Of a stretch of 64,000 bases of DNA, positions 45,697-52,570 are shown piece by piece (position 1 is the stretch's first letter; every line of letters starts with the position of its first letter). The stretch lies in contig NZ_HE998567.1 of the NCBI RefSeq assembly GCF_000327285.1, forward strand, positions 1,572,856 to 1,636,855. Direction: 5' to 3'. This stretch comes from Holdemania massiliensis AP2. GTDB taxonomy: Bacteria > Bacillota_I > Bacilli_A > Erysipelotrichales > Erysipelotrichaceae. The notes under the pieces were generated by a model. That model saw only the letters and a list, made by a program, of their open reading frames with translations, was not told the DNA's origin and searched no databases. The translations under genes and the position numbers were made by a program.

Positions 45697-45721
45697 GAAA
45701 AAAGCCGCATGCATAATGCTC

Positions 45722-45741
45722 GGTGGTCGTAAAACAGTAAT
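45722..45741 (+). repeat. Left terminal inverted repeat of the mobile element
   Basis: GGTGGTCGTAAAACAGTAAT matches the reverse complement of 52493-52512 (GGTGCTCGTAAGACAGTAAT) at 18 of 20 positions. It lies just past the recombinase gene, where the recombinase-end attachment arm is expected. Confidence 0.75.
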
Positions 45742-45754
45742 ATGTGAATTTCTT

Positions 45755-45786
45755 GGAACAGGCATGATTTCGGTCATGCCTGTTCC
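45755..45786 (-). terminator. Perfect 13-bp hairpin at the recombinase stop
   Basis: GGAACAGGCATGA and its exact complement flank a TTTCGG loop. The recombinase stop codon is part of the stem. No T-run follows, so it may be a processing or anti-readthrough hairpin rather than a classical terminator. Confidence 0.5.
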
Positions 45787-47513
45787 GCTTTTATCAGTTC
45801 ATCCACGAGAATATAGCCAACAAGGTCATATTCGATATGGACCCTCTGTTTGCGTTTACCGCTGGACTTGTCCGGTGCCTCCACATAAACCGCCTTTACA
45901 AGCTCTCTGAGAGCATATGGCGTAAGTTCTGTGAGGTCGGTGTATCTGCGTGCCCGCTGAATAAACTGTTCAAGGTCTTCTATCTGTCGTTCCTGTACTT
46001 CAATCTCTTTTTGCAGATTTACGATTTCAACTTTGAGCTGCGCCTGCTCATCCTCGTAGGTCTTGCTCATCATGGCAAAGCGATCATCGTTCAGCTTGCC
46101 CTTGGCGTTGTCCTCGTAGATTTTGATAAACAGGCAGTCAAGTTCCCCTATACGCTTTTCTGCCTGTGCCAGACGCTTTTTATATACCCTTATAGTTTCC
46201 TCGCTTTGCAGACGGAGTTTTTGCTCCATTTCCACCCTGAAATGTGCTTCATATCGGGTCACATACGAGATAACCTCTTTCATGTGATTCCAGACCAAAT
46301 CCTCCAAAACTACGGCACGAATGTAGTGTCCACTGCACTTGTCCTTGTTGACACGGTGAGTGGAACAGATAAAAAAGTCCTGTCGCTTTTCAAAGTATTT
46401 GGTGGTGGAATAGTAGAGCTTCTGCTTGCAATCAGCACAGAACACCAATCCCGAAAACGGACTGCTCTTGCCTGTTGCCGTTCGCCTGTGTCGCTGCTGA
46501 CGAATCTCCTGCACCTTGTCAAAGACTTCCTGCTCGATAATGGCAGGATGGGTGTTGTAGAAAATCACTCGATTTTCTTCGGGATTTTCCCGCTGCTTTT
46601 TGTCCCAAATGGAATTGGTGTAGGTCTTGAAATTGACCGTTGCGCCAATGTACTCTTTTCGTTCAAGAATATTGACAATGGTGCTTTCGTGCCAGCGGTA
46701 AGGGTTCTCCGGCTCGGTGTGCGGTGTTTTCACGCCTTGCTTGTTTTTGTATGCGGTAGGTGTGAGTATCTTGTCCTTTTCAAGCTGGTCTGCAATTTGG
46801 CTCGGTCCACGCCCATTCATGCAGAGCGTGAAAATCTTCTTGACCACCTGTGCAGCTTCCTCGTCAATAATCCATTCCTTTGGATTTTCGGGATTTTTCA
46901 TGTAGCCATACGGCACATGGACAGTCAATCTTTCACCACGCTCACCCTTTGCTTTTTGCACCGCACGAATTTTTCGGCTTGTATCTTTGGCGAAAAATTC
47001 GTTGAACCAGTTTTTAATACCGGCAATGTCACTGTCGGTGCTGTTGGGGTTGATGCTGTCAAAGTGGTCGTTGATGGCGATGTAGCGGACATCGTTCTGA
47101 GGGAAAGTATAGTTGATATACAGTCCCGTCAAAGCGGAGTTTCGCCCAAGCCTTGATAGGTCTTTCGTAATGACTGCACCCACATGACCGGCTTCAATTT
47201 CATCAAGCATTTTCTGAAATCCCGGACGATCATAGGTCACACCGCTGTAGCCGTCATCGATGAAAAATGTCGGGTGGGGGAAGCGGTGCTCTCGTGCGTA
47301 TTGAAGCAACATGGCCTTTTGATTTTGGATGGAATTTGACAAATCCTCTTTGCCGTTTTTCTTCTCATCCTTGGTGTCCTCTACGGACAATCTGCAATAA
47401 AGTGCTGTGATTTTGTCGGTTGCCCTTAACATTTTGTTATCCTCCTTTGGTTGGGCAACTGTCTGTACAGGATTGGAATGGTTGTTTATATCAAGAGAGG
47501 TGTCGCTATTCAT
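45774..47513 (-). CDS. Large serine recombinase
   Basis: The 579-aa protein has a resolvase domain (catalytic Ser in ITALYCRLSVEDTK; YDRPGFQKMLDEIEAGHVGAVITKDLSRLGRN), a recombinase domain (~200-300), a zinc-ribbon (CADCKQKLYYS ... CSTHRVNKDKCSGHYI) and a coiled-coil C-terminus, as in DUF4368-type recombinases of Tn4451/CTn elements. GGAGG precedes the start at 47513, which overlaps the upstream stop. A second start with AAGGAGG at 47432 (MLRATDK) is equally possible. It catalyses excision and integration at the terminal arms. Confidence 0.92.
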   Translation of the reverse strand: MNSDTSLDINNHSNPVQTVAQPKEDNKMLRATDKITALYCRLSVEDTKDEKKNGKEDLSNSIQNQKAMLLQYAREHRFPHPTFFIDDGYSGVTYDRPGFQKMLDEIEAGHVGAVITKDLSRLGRNSALTGLYINYTFPQNDVRYIAINDHFDSINPNSTDSDIAGIKNWFNEFFAKDTSRKIRAVQKAKGERGERLTVHVPYGYMKNPENPKEWIIDEEAAQVVKKIFTLCMNGRGPSQIADQLEKDKILTPTAYKNKQGVKTPHTEPENPYRWHESTIVNILERKEYIGATVNFKTYTNSIWDKKQRENPEENRVIFYNTHPAIIEQEVFDKVQEIRQQRHRRTATGKSSPFSGLVFCADCKQKLYYSTTKYFEKRQDFFICSTHRVNKDKCSGHYIRAVVLEDLVWNHMKEVISYVTRYEAHFRVEMEQKLRLQSEETIRVYKKRLAQAEKRIGELDCLFIKIYEDNAKGKLNDDRFAMMSKTYEDEQAQLKVEIVNLQKEIEVQERQIEDLEQFIQRARRYTDLTELTPYALRELVKAVYVEAPDKSSGKRKQRVHIEYDLVGYILVDELIKAEQA

Positions 47514-47902
47514 TCGCCATCCTCCGTGATATCAGATTCATCATCGGCAGCGTTCTGCTCCATAATGCGTCCCAGCTTTTTATCAAGAGTTTCCGTGCCC
47601 TCATAGCTGCCTGTAACGGTATATTCTGCGCCGCCGATTTAATCCACGATTGTCAATTCGGGCAGCCAAAAGGCAGACAGATTTCTTACAACAATGTTAC
47701 CGTTCTCATCAAACTTGATGTCTCGCTTTGGTGCATCATCGGGGCGAGACTCGACCTTGGCATACGGGTCGGGATTGGAGAAGTAGTATTCGGAAACTTC
47801 CTCGTCATACTCTCCACTCGTAATCTGTTCCTCAAGAATCATATCGTCTATTTCTTCAGGAGTAAGTTCACGAGTTTCTTCCTCTTTTCGTTTCTCATCC
47901 AT
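47510..47902 (-). pseudogene. Transposon accessory gene interrupted by a nonsense codon
   Basis: From ATG 47902 (GGGAGG upstream) the frame reads an acidic protein to PELTIVD, meets TAA at 47639-47641, and continues in the same frame with IGGAEYTVTGSYEGTETLDKK to a TGA that overlaps the recombinase start. The second part resembles small transposon-encoded proteins that precede recombinases. A single change of Glu codon to TAA would explain the break (VDEIGG to VD-stop-IGG). The original would be ~130 aa. The first 87 codons may still be made. Confidence 0.6.
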
Positions 47903-47922
47903 CCGGTCGAACCTCCCTTGTT

Positions 47923-49047
47923 TCAACTTCCGATAAAATCAAAATCTCCCTTTTTTCTAAGACACTGTTCACATTCATAGAGATGTTCAAACTCGTGAAC
48001 ATATACTGGACTGCTTAAGTAAAACGACTTTGCCAAAACCGAACAATACGGCAAATCGGGAGATTTTTGTTTTCCGCTTGTTGGAAAAACATAATTGAAT
48101 CCCATTTCAGATGCTTTTTGTGATGCACAAGAAAAATAGCGTATACCAATCAGTTGGTTATACTCATCTTCTATGCCTGGTTGAGAACCAATTTCACATC
48201 TAACCCATTGCATTAATAGTTGAGGGATAATATATTCTGCTGCAAAAGGATCTTTCTTACTAACTCTTATATATGAGCAAGCTGCAATTAAGGGGTACCA
48301 AAGCAAGTATGCTGCACGAACACTTGAATTTTCTAACAATGAATTATTGATTCTTCTCTCATGTCTTTCGTTGTAACGTTCGATGTTTAAAAAATCTTGT
48401 GGTTTAACGCCCAACTCAATAACTTGAATGTTTGTATTAGAATATTCTACTGTCCGTTCAAGTTTGAAGATAGATGCCAGAGCAAAATCTTGATGAGGGT
48501 TAAGGTGTATTTCTTCACAGCATAAGTCGAGAGAAGTTCCTAAATACAGACTTGGATATCCAGCAATACTATACCTGCATGTAGAAACTTTAGAGCGAAG
48601 ATTATACGGCGTATGAAACACACGTTCTCTTCCATAAGGTCTATTGTCACTGACAGAAGTAACACGAAACAGTTTTAAGCTATCATCGTTGTTTCGATAA
48701 TTCCCCCTATCCTCAAATTGTTCAGTAACACTTTTTTGATATATTCTTAGGGGCCTGTCCATAAATATGTTCATGGATCTTTCAAAAGAACTGTATGCTT
48801 TGGACGGAAATCCGTTTAAGTAATGACTAACAGCTTTAGATAAAAGACCACAAGCTCTTTTCACTACTTTGGTATCAACACGGATATCATGTCCATCATC
48901 GGGCAAGAGGTCTAATTTCTTAATGTAGTAATCAAACAAGCCATTTAAGGTATGCAGAAAATCATAACCATCCCAGCGAATTGGTAAAAACAATTTTTTA
49001 TCTTCAAAAAGATTTTTAAATTCAGAATTTGATATGTCCAGGATCAT
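47923..49047 (-). CDS. RES-domain protein (candidate NAD-degrading effector)
   Basis: The 374-aa protein contains a RES-like core in residues ~120-270: KLFRVTSVSDNRPYGRERVFHTP, CRYSIAGYPSLYLGTSLDLCCEEI, with the Arg, Ser and Glu positions that name the family. RES toxins split NAD+. Here the domain has extra N-terminal helices (~110 residues) and a C-terminal Cys-containing tail (HLYECEQCLRKKG). There is no small antitoxin gene next to it, so it is not a simple Xre-RES pair; a cargo role in cell defence is inference. It occupies the place where a relaxase gene usually follows MobC. Confidence 0.65.
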   Translation of the reverse strand: MILDISNSEFKNLFEDKKLFLPIRWDGYDFLHTLNGLFDYYIKKLDLLPDDGHDIRVDTKVVKRACGLLSKAVSHYLNGFPSKAYSSFERSMNIFMDRPLRIYQKSVTEQFEDRGNYRNNDDSLKLFRVTSVSDNRPYGRERVFHTPYNLRSKVSTCRYSIAGYPSLYLGTSLDLCCEEIHLNPHQDFALASIFKLERTVEYSNTNIQVIELGVKPQDFLNIERYNERHERRINNSLLENSSVRAAYLLWYPLIAACSYIRVSKKDPFAAEYIIPQLLMQWVRCEIGSQPGIEDEYNQLIGIRYFSCASQKASEMGFNYVFPTSGKQKSPDLPYCSVLAKSFYLSSPVYVHEFEHLYECEQCLRKKGDFDFIGS

Positions 49048-49380
49048 AAAATCGCTCCTTATTTATTTGGCAAAAATATAAACTCATAGTTGAAAAATAG
49101 CACTTGCCATCTTGGAAAACTCTCAAATAGAGAACCGCAGCAGGTGTAGCTGCACACTGCGATGTTTTACAAAATATAGCGTTGCCGATTTAGTGGAAAA
49201 TGAAAATCTTCAATTTGCTTACAAAAGGTCAAAACAAACTTTGCAAGCAGTGCACGTGTGTACACACATCGTTCGTTTTGCAAATTTCAGCGAAGCTGAT
49301 TTTTGCAAAAGCTTGTTGGGAAGCATCCCAAACCCTTTGACGATTTTTTCAAAATCGGCTACGCTCCTGCGGAGCTGACA
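49048..49380. other. Hairpin cluster downstream of MobC, candidate oriT region
   Basis: This 330-bp stretch holds no supported gene but several dyads. A 35-bp one at 49276-49310 has 16-nt arms (14 match) around GAA. TTGGGA-AGCA-TCCCAA lies at 49316-49331. A GCTCC/GGAGC hairpin is near 49365. The 12-bp palindrome GTGTGTACACAC is at 49256-49267. Such clusters are common in transfer origins and at relaxosome sites. Confidence 0.4.
49256..49267. repeat. 12-bp palindrome GTGTGTACACAC, copy 1
   Basis: A perfect palindrome also found at 51960-51971 in front of the 730-aa gene; both copies are followed by AT. It is probably a binding site for an element-encoded or host regulator. Confidence 0.6.
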
Positions 49381-49737
49381 TCATTTCAGATGGGAAAGAG
49401 AAAGCAGAATTTTTTTAATACCTTCGTAAATTTCTTCCTGATTCTTTTTGATTTCTTCAATGTCCGCTTCGTAGATGTTACCCGTTGTGTTAAGTTGTTT
49501 GGCAATCTGGTTTTCGCTGTTGGATATTCGTTTCATTTTGGAAGTCAACTGACGGAGTTCGGGCATATCCAAATTTACAACATACCCGTCGATTGCCATT
49601 TTGCGGAGATAGGCACTCATGTTCTCTGTTCCCATCTGTGCCATTTTCTGTTTTATCAGGTCAAGCTCTTTTTCGTCTACAAAAAACTTGACCTGTATTG
49701 GGCGTTGACGGATTGGTGGTTTTCGCTTATCTGCCAT
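49381..49737 (-). CDS. MobC-like relaxosome accessory protein
   Basis: The 118-aa protein fits the MobC family: a basic N-terminus (RKPPIRQRPIQVKFFV), a ribbon-helix-helix region (DEKELDLIKQKMAQMGTENMSAYLRKMAIDGYV) and a C-terminal helix. It should bind the transfer origin and assist a relaxase. The start at 49737 overlaps the end of the 730-aa gene by 11 nt. No relaxase gene follows, so mobilization would need one in trans. Confidence 0.8.
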   Translation of the reverse strand: MADKRKPPIRQRPIQVKFFVDEKELDLIKQKMAQMGTENMSAYLRKMAIDGYVVNLDMPELRQLTSKMKRISNSENQIAKQLNTTGNIYEADIEEIKKNQEEIYEGIKKILLSLSHLK

Positions 49738-51919
49738 CGGTCGGCACCTCAATATCTTCTTCTACAAGTTCAGCCATCGCCTCAATAACACAATCGGGTG
49801 ACGGTAGCATAAACTGTGTCCGTTGAGTGATAACTGCCTCAAAGTGTGGATTCAAAAAATCTCTCACAACACATTCTTGTTCATTTGCTTTTTCAAGGTT
49901 TTCAAACAAGAGCTTAAACTCTTTTTGCTTAATCTCATTGAGACGAGAAATTAAACAATCGATTTCTGCTTCATCCAGTAAGTACTCGCCAATCAAACAG
50001 GATACATAGGCGTTAAACAGTCTACCAAGTGTTTCTACATCATCTTCGTATAAAATGTCCCCAGTAGTCTTTACTACTTTTGCCCCAACTGCGCCACCGA
50101 CAAAACCACCAGCAATGCCAACCACTGTGCCGACACCAGGAGCAACAGCAGTGCCTGCAGCGCCTGCAACTTTTGCCGCAACAACACCGGCAGCAATGGC
50201 ACCTCCGGCACCAGCAGCAATAGATCCGGCAAGTACGCTCATGTTCTTTGCATATTGAGCACCGGATATTTTTCGAGCGGCAACATTATATGTTTCGGGA
50301 ATTGAAAACACCGCAAAAGAAAGAACAGAGGTCAATACATTGCTTCTCAATATTTTCGCAATATGTTTTGAGGCAGCAGCTCCGTATATTGCGCTTTTTC
50401 CTGAAAGTGCACGAATACCATTTACAATCGTAGCGGATGCTTGATACCCTAATTTGCCGACAATATACTGGCTCGGTGCTAACAAAGAATTGGCTAATCC
50501 TGTTCTCGCTATCTGGGAAACAAGCATGTGTTGGACAAAAGATATTCCGAACACTTGCAATCCGGCAGAAGCACCCGCTTGAATTGCTTGCTTAATATCG
50601 CCGGTCTTTCTCCAAGTCAAAAAGACGGTGACAACAAAAGTAATCCCCAATGCACAGGAACAAGTTACTGCTCCTGTAAAAGCATCATACGATAGTGATT
50701 CTATTGTGCCGGGTTTTGTTAGATTGACCGCCTGCTGGTAAGTCAGTCTACCTTTGCGAACAATATTCGCCGCTTCGTTTGGGTCTGTGACCCCAGGGAC
50801 TTTTCCTTTTTCGATTTTTCTGCGGAAGCCATCAAGAACCTTTTGATATTGGTCTTTCGGTACTTCGAGCTGCATCGGTTTTCCGTCTTTTATATACCGA
50901 TACTGCCCAGTTTCAGGACTAAAGCAAGCCTCCAAAGAGCCTCTGGCTGAATTATAGTATTTTGTCTGTATGAAAATATCGCCAACCTGTCGATCTGCGC
51001 CATCCTTAGCATTGTCACGACCTATTACTTTTGCATCGAAGCCATGTAGCCTATCCAACATATTGATGGCTTCTTCTGCCATCTCACCATGTCCTGCGGG
51101 CGTATTGATACTGGCTTTATGTTCTGCGAAAATAGCAATCTGCGAAGATTCAACTGCCGCACCAGCCGCAATACTGGTTTTGATGACCTGTTCATCAAGA
51201 TTGACTGGCAGTTCATCTATATCAATGGACATTCTGTTTTCAGCTGTAATTTGTGCGGAAAAAGTTCTGCATAGCTCAACGAATCGATGGGAACACTGCG
51301 GCTCTACTAATAAAGCCTTATTCTCAATTTCAGATTTGCCGGCAAACCAGCTTGCGTCAAAATCGCTCCAGCTATAAAACAGCAAAACAGCTTTTCCACT
51401 ATGATATTGAGATTTATGCTGTAAATACGCCTGCCGTTCTTCTTCGCTCTCAAAACTGTCAAGCTCAAAATTGCTGGTACCAATTTTCCCATCAAGCATA
51501 CTGACATTTGTCCTGATGAAAAGCCCTTTGTCGGTAGCAACAATTCCACTCGGTCTGAGGTCAAATTCCGCATCTGCCCATAAAATGTTTTGCTCACGAG
51601 GAATAGGAAATACGTTCTTTATCTGCTTGGTTTTGTTATCTGTAAGTTTTAAGGGTGAATCACCAAGAGCACGAATAAAGACCTCTGCTTCAGTTCCCTC
51701 CAGTGGAAGAATTGCCGTATCGAACTTATCCCTCCGATCCTTTTCGGAAGCCGCTTTCTTTTCTTCTATCGCCGCATTGACCTTATCAACGGTGGAAGTA
51801 GCCATATCACGAGTGTTCTCTACAATATCGGAAGCCATATCAATTACTGCTGTTGTAGCATTTTGAGATATGGATTTTACTTTTTCAAAAAATTCGTTTT
51901 TGGTTTTATCCTGCTTCAT
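49727..51919 (-). CDS. 730-aa membrane protein with nuclease-like motif, unknown system
   Basis: No named family fits with certainty. Layout: N-terminal amphipathic helices (1-60); a PH-like region (~65-190, LPLEGTEAEVFIRALGDS; WADAEFDLRPSGIVATDKGLFIRT); a conserved block G275-HGEMAEE, D306-GADR, IQTKYY 317-322 resembling a PD-(D/E)XK core with Gln in place of Glu; a GVTDPNEAANIVRKGRLTYQQA linker; membrane segments from ~418; a glycine-zipper stretch (562-616, AAGAGGAIAAGVVAAKVAGA); and a helical C-terminus. It has its own promoter and operator, and leads the mob operon. A membrane-linked defence or exclusion effector is a reasonable guess but unproven. Confidence 0.7.
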   Translation of the reverse strand: MKQDKTKNEFFEKVKSISQNATTAVIDMASDIVENTRDMATSTVDKVNAAIEEKKAASEKDRRDKFDTAILPLEGTEAEVFIRALGDSPLKLTDNKTKQIKNVFPIPREQNILWADAEFDLRPSGIVATDKGLFIRTNVSMLDGKIGTSNFELDSFESEEERQAYLQHKSQYHSGKAVLLFYSWSDFDASWFAGKSEIENKALLVEPQCSHRFVELCRTFSAQITAENRMSIDIDELPVNLDEQVIKTSIAAGAAVESSQIAIFAEHKASINTPAGHGEMAEEAINMLDRLHGFDAKVIGRDNAKDGADRQVGDIFIQTKYYNSARGSLEACFSPETGQYRYIKDGKPMQLEVPKDQYQKVLDGFRRKIEKGKVPGVTDPNEAANIVRKGRLTYQQAVNLTKPGTIESLSYDAFTGAVTCSCALGITFVVTVFLTWRKTGDIKQAIQAGASAGLQVFGISFVQHMLVSQIARTGLANSLLAPSQYIVGKLGYQASATIVNGIRALSGKSAIYGAAASKHIAKILRSNVLTSVLSFAVFSIPETYNVAARKISGAQYAKNMSVLAGSIAAGAGGAIAAGVVAAKVAGAAGTAVAPGVGTVVGIAGGFVGGAVGAKVVKTTGDILYEDDVETLGRLFNAYVSCLIGEYLLDEAEIDCLISRLNEIKQKEFKLLFENLEKANEQECVVRDFLNPHFEAVITQRTQFMLPSPDCVIEAMAELVEEDIEVPTDGR

Positions 51920-51959
51920 ACTATAATTCTCGCATCTCAGTCAGTATAGCTTCTGCTTT

Positions 51960-52003
51960 GTGTGTACACACATTATTATATAGGATAAGGTTCTCTTTTT
52001 CAA
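51960..52003 (-). promoter_or_regulatory. Promoter and palindromic operator of the 730-aa gene
   Basis: On the minus strand TTGAAA (52003-51998), 17 nt, TATAAT (51980-51975), then the palindrome GTGTGTACACAC at 51971-51960 covering the expected start site. The same 12-mer recurs at 49256. Confidence 0.7.
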
Positions 52004-52066
52004 CGCTTATTCCCGAATTTATCGCACTAAAGCACAACTTATTTATGAACACATCCATGTCAAAAC

Positions 52067-52100
52067 AAGAGCTGCCCCGCTGAATGGCAGGGCAGCTCTT
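52067..52100 (-). terminator. Terminator of the DUF6061 gene
   Basis: AAGAGCTGCCC and GGGCAGCTCTT form a perfect 11-bp stem with a 12-nt loop, followed on the minus strand by TGTTTTG. Confidence 0.75.
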
Positions 52101-52115
52101 GTTCGTCATCAAAAA

Positions 52116-52361
52116 TCAATCAAGGTTTTGGTATTCCGTAACTGTCTTGAGGTAGACAGCAGGATCGCCGTTAAGGATTAAATCAGCATATGCAGCAGGG
52201 TCATTATAGATCAGATAGTCGAGTTCCGACTGTTGATACATATTATTCACTACCTCACTTTCCACAGCGATAGTGTCGATAGAAACCATGCTGCCGTCTG
52301 AAAAGCAAAGCTCTACACAAGCAGTATCAAGGTTAAATTCACAAGATAACAGGTGTTTCAT
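52116..52361 (-). CDS. DUF6061-family transposon protein
   Basis: The 81-aa acidic protein (MKHLLSCEFNLDTACVELCF; YLIYNDPAAYADLILNGDP) matches a family common in Firmicute conjugative and mobilizable elements, of unknown function. ACGGAGG precedes the start at 52361. It is separately terminated, at the right end of the element. Confidence 0.75.
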   Translation of the reverse strand: MKHLLSCEFNLDTACVELCFSDGSMVSIDTIAVESEVVNNMYQQSELDYLIYNDPAAYADLILNGDPAVYLKTVTEYQNLD

Positions 52362-52492
52362 GGTAAATACCTCCGTAATTCTAATATTTTGTTGCAAAAT
52401 AGAACGATGCCGGTCATGCGACTCGACATCGTTCTTTTCGTTGTTGTTTCCAACCCTGTCAGACAGATGCCGTAAAATAGTAATTTTTTAGA

Positions 52493-52512
52493 ATTACTGT
52501 CTTACGAGCACC
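52493..52512 (-). repeat. Right terminal inverted repeat of the mobile element
   Basis: Reverse complement GGTGCTCGTAAGACAGTAAT, 18 of 20 identical to the left arm. Next to it on the inner side, 52471-52485 (CGTAAAATAGTAATT) is a further inverted copy of the same core, so the right end carries a double arm, as expected for a serine-recombinase attachment site. Confidence 0.75.
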
Positions 52513-52570
52513 CATCTAACCACGCTGCTTTTTTCTATCCTTCTTATAATCGAATAATGGATTTTATGAA

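Larger units (their letters stand above)
45722..52512. mobile_element. 6.8-kb mobilizable element bounded by recombinase arms
   Basis: The element is bounded by 20-bp near-identical inverted arms. All its genes are on the minus strand: DUF6061, a 730-aa membrane protein, MobC, a RES-domain protein, a broken accessory gene and a large serine recombinase. Codon use and GC (clearly more AT-rich in 47.9-49.4 kb) differ from the flanks. MobC points to mobilization by another element, but no relaxase is seen where one usually follows MobC. It sits between the SPFH-RHH operon and the flavoprotein gene. The exact crossover dinucleotide cannot be fixed from this sequence alone. Confidence 0.75.

Noticed and set aside
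45837-47156. 439-codon open frame on the plus strand
   Set aside because: It is fully antisense to the serine recombinase, has no ribosome site and no recognisable motif; it is a codon-composition shadow.
51921-52112. 63-aa open frame upstream of the 730-aa gene
   Set aside because: It covers the promoter and operator of that gene and has no ribosome site.
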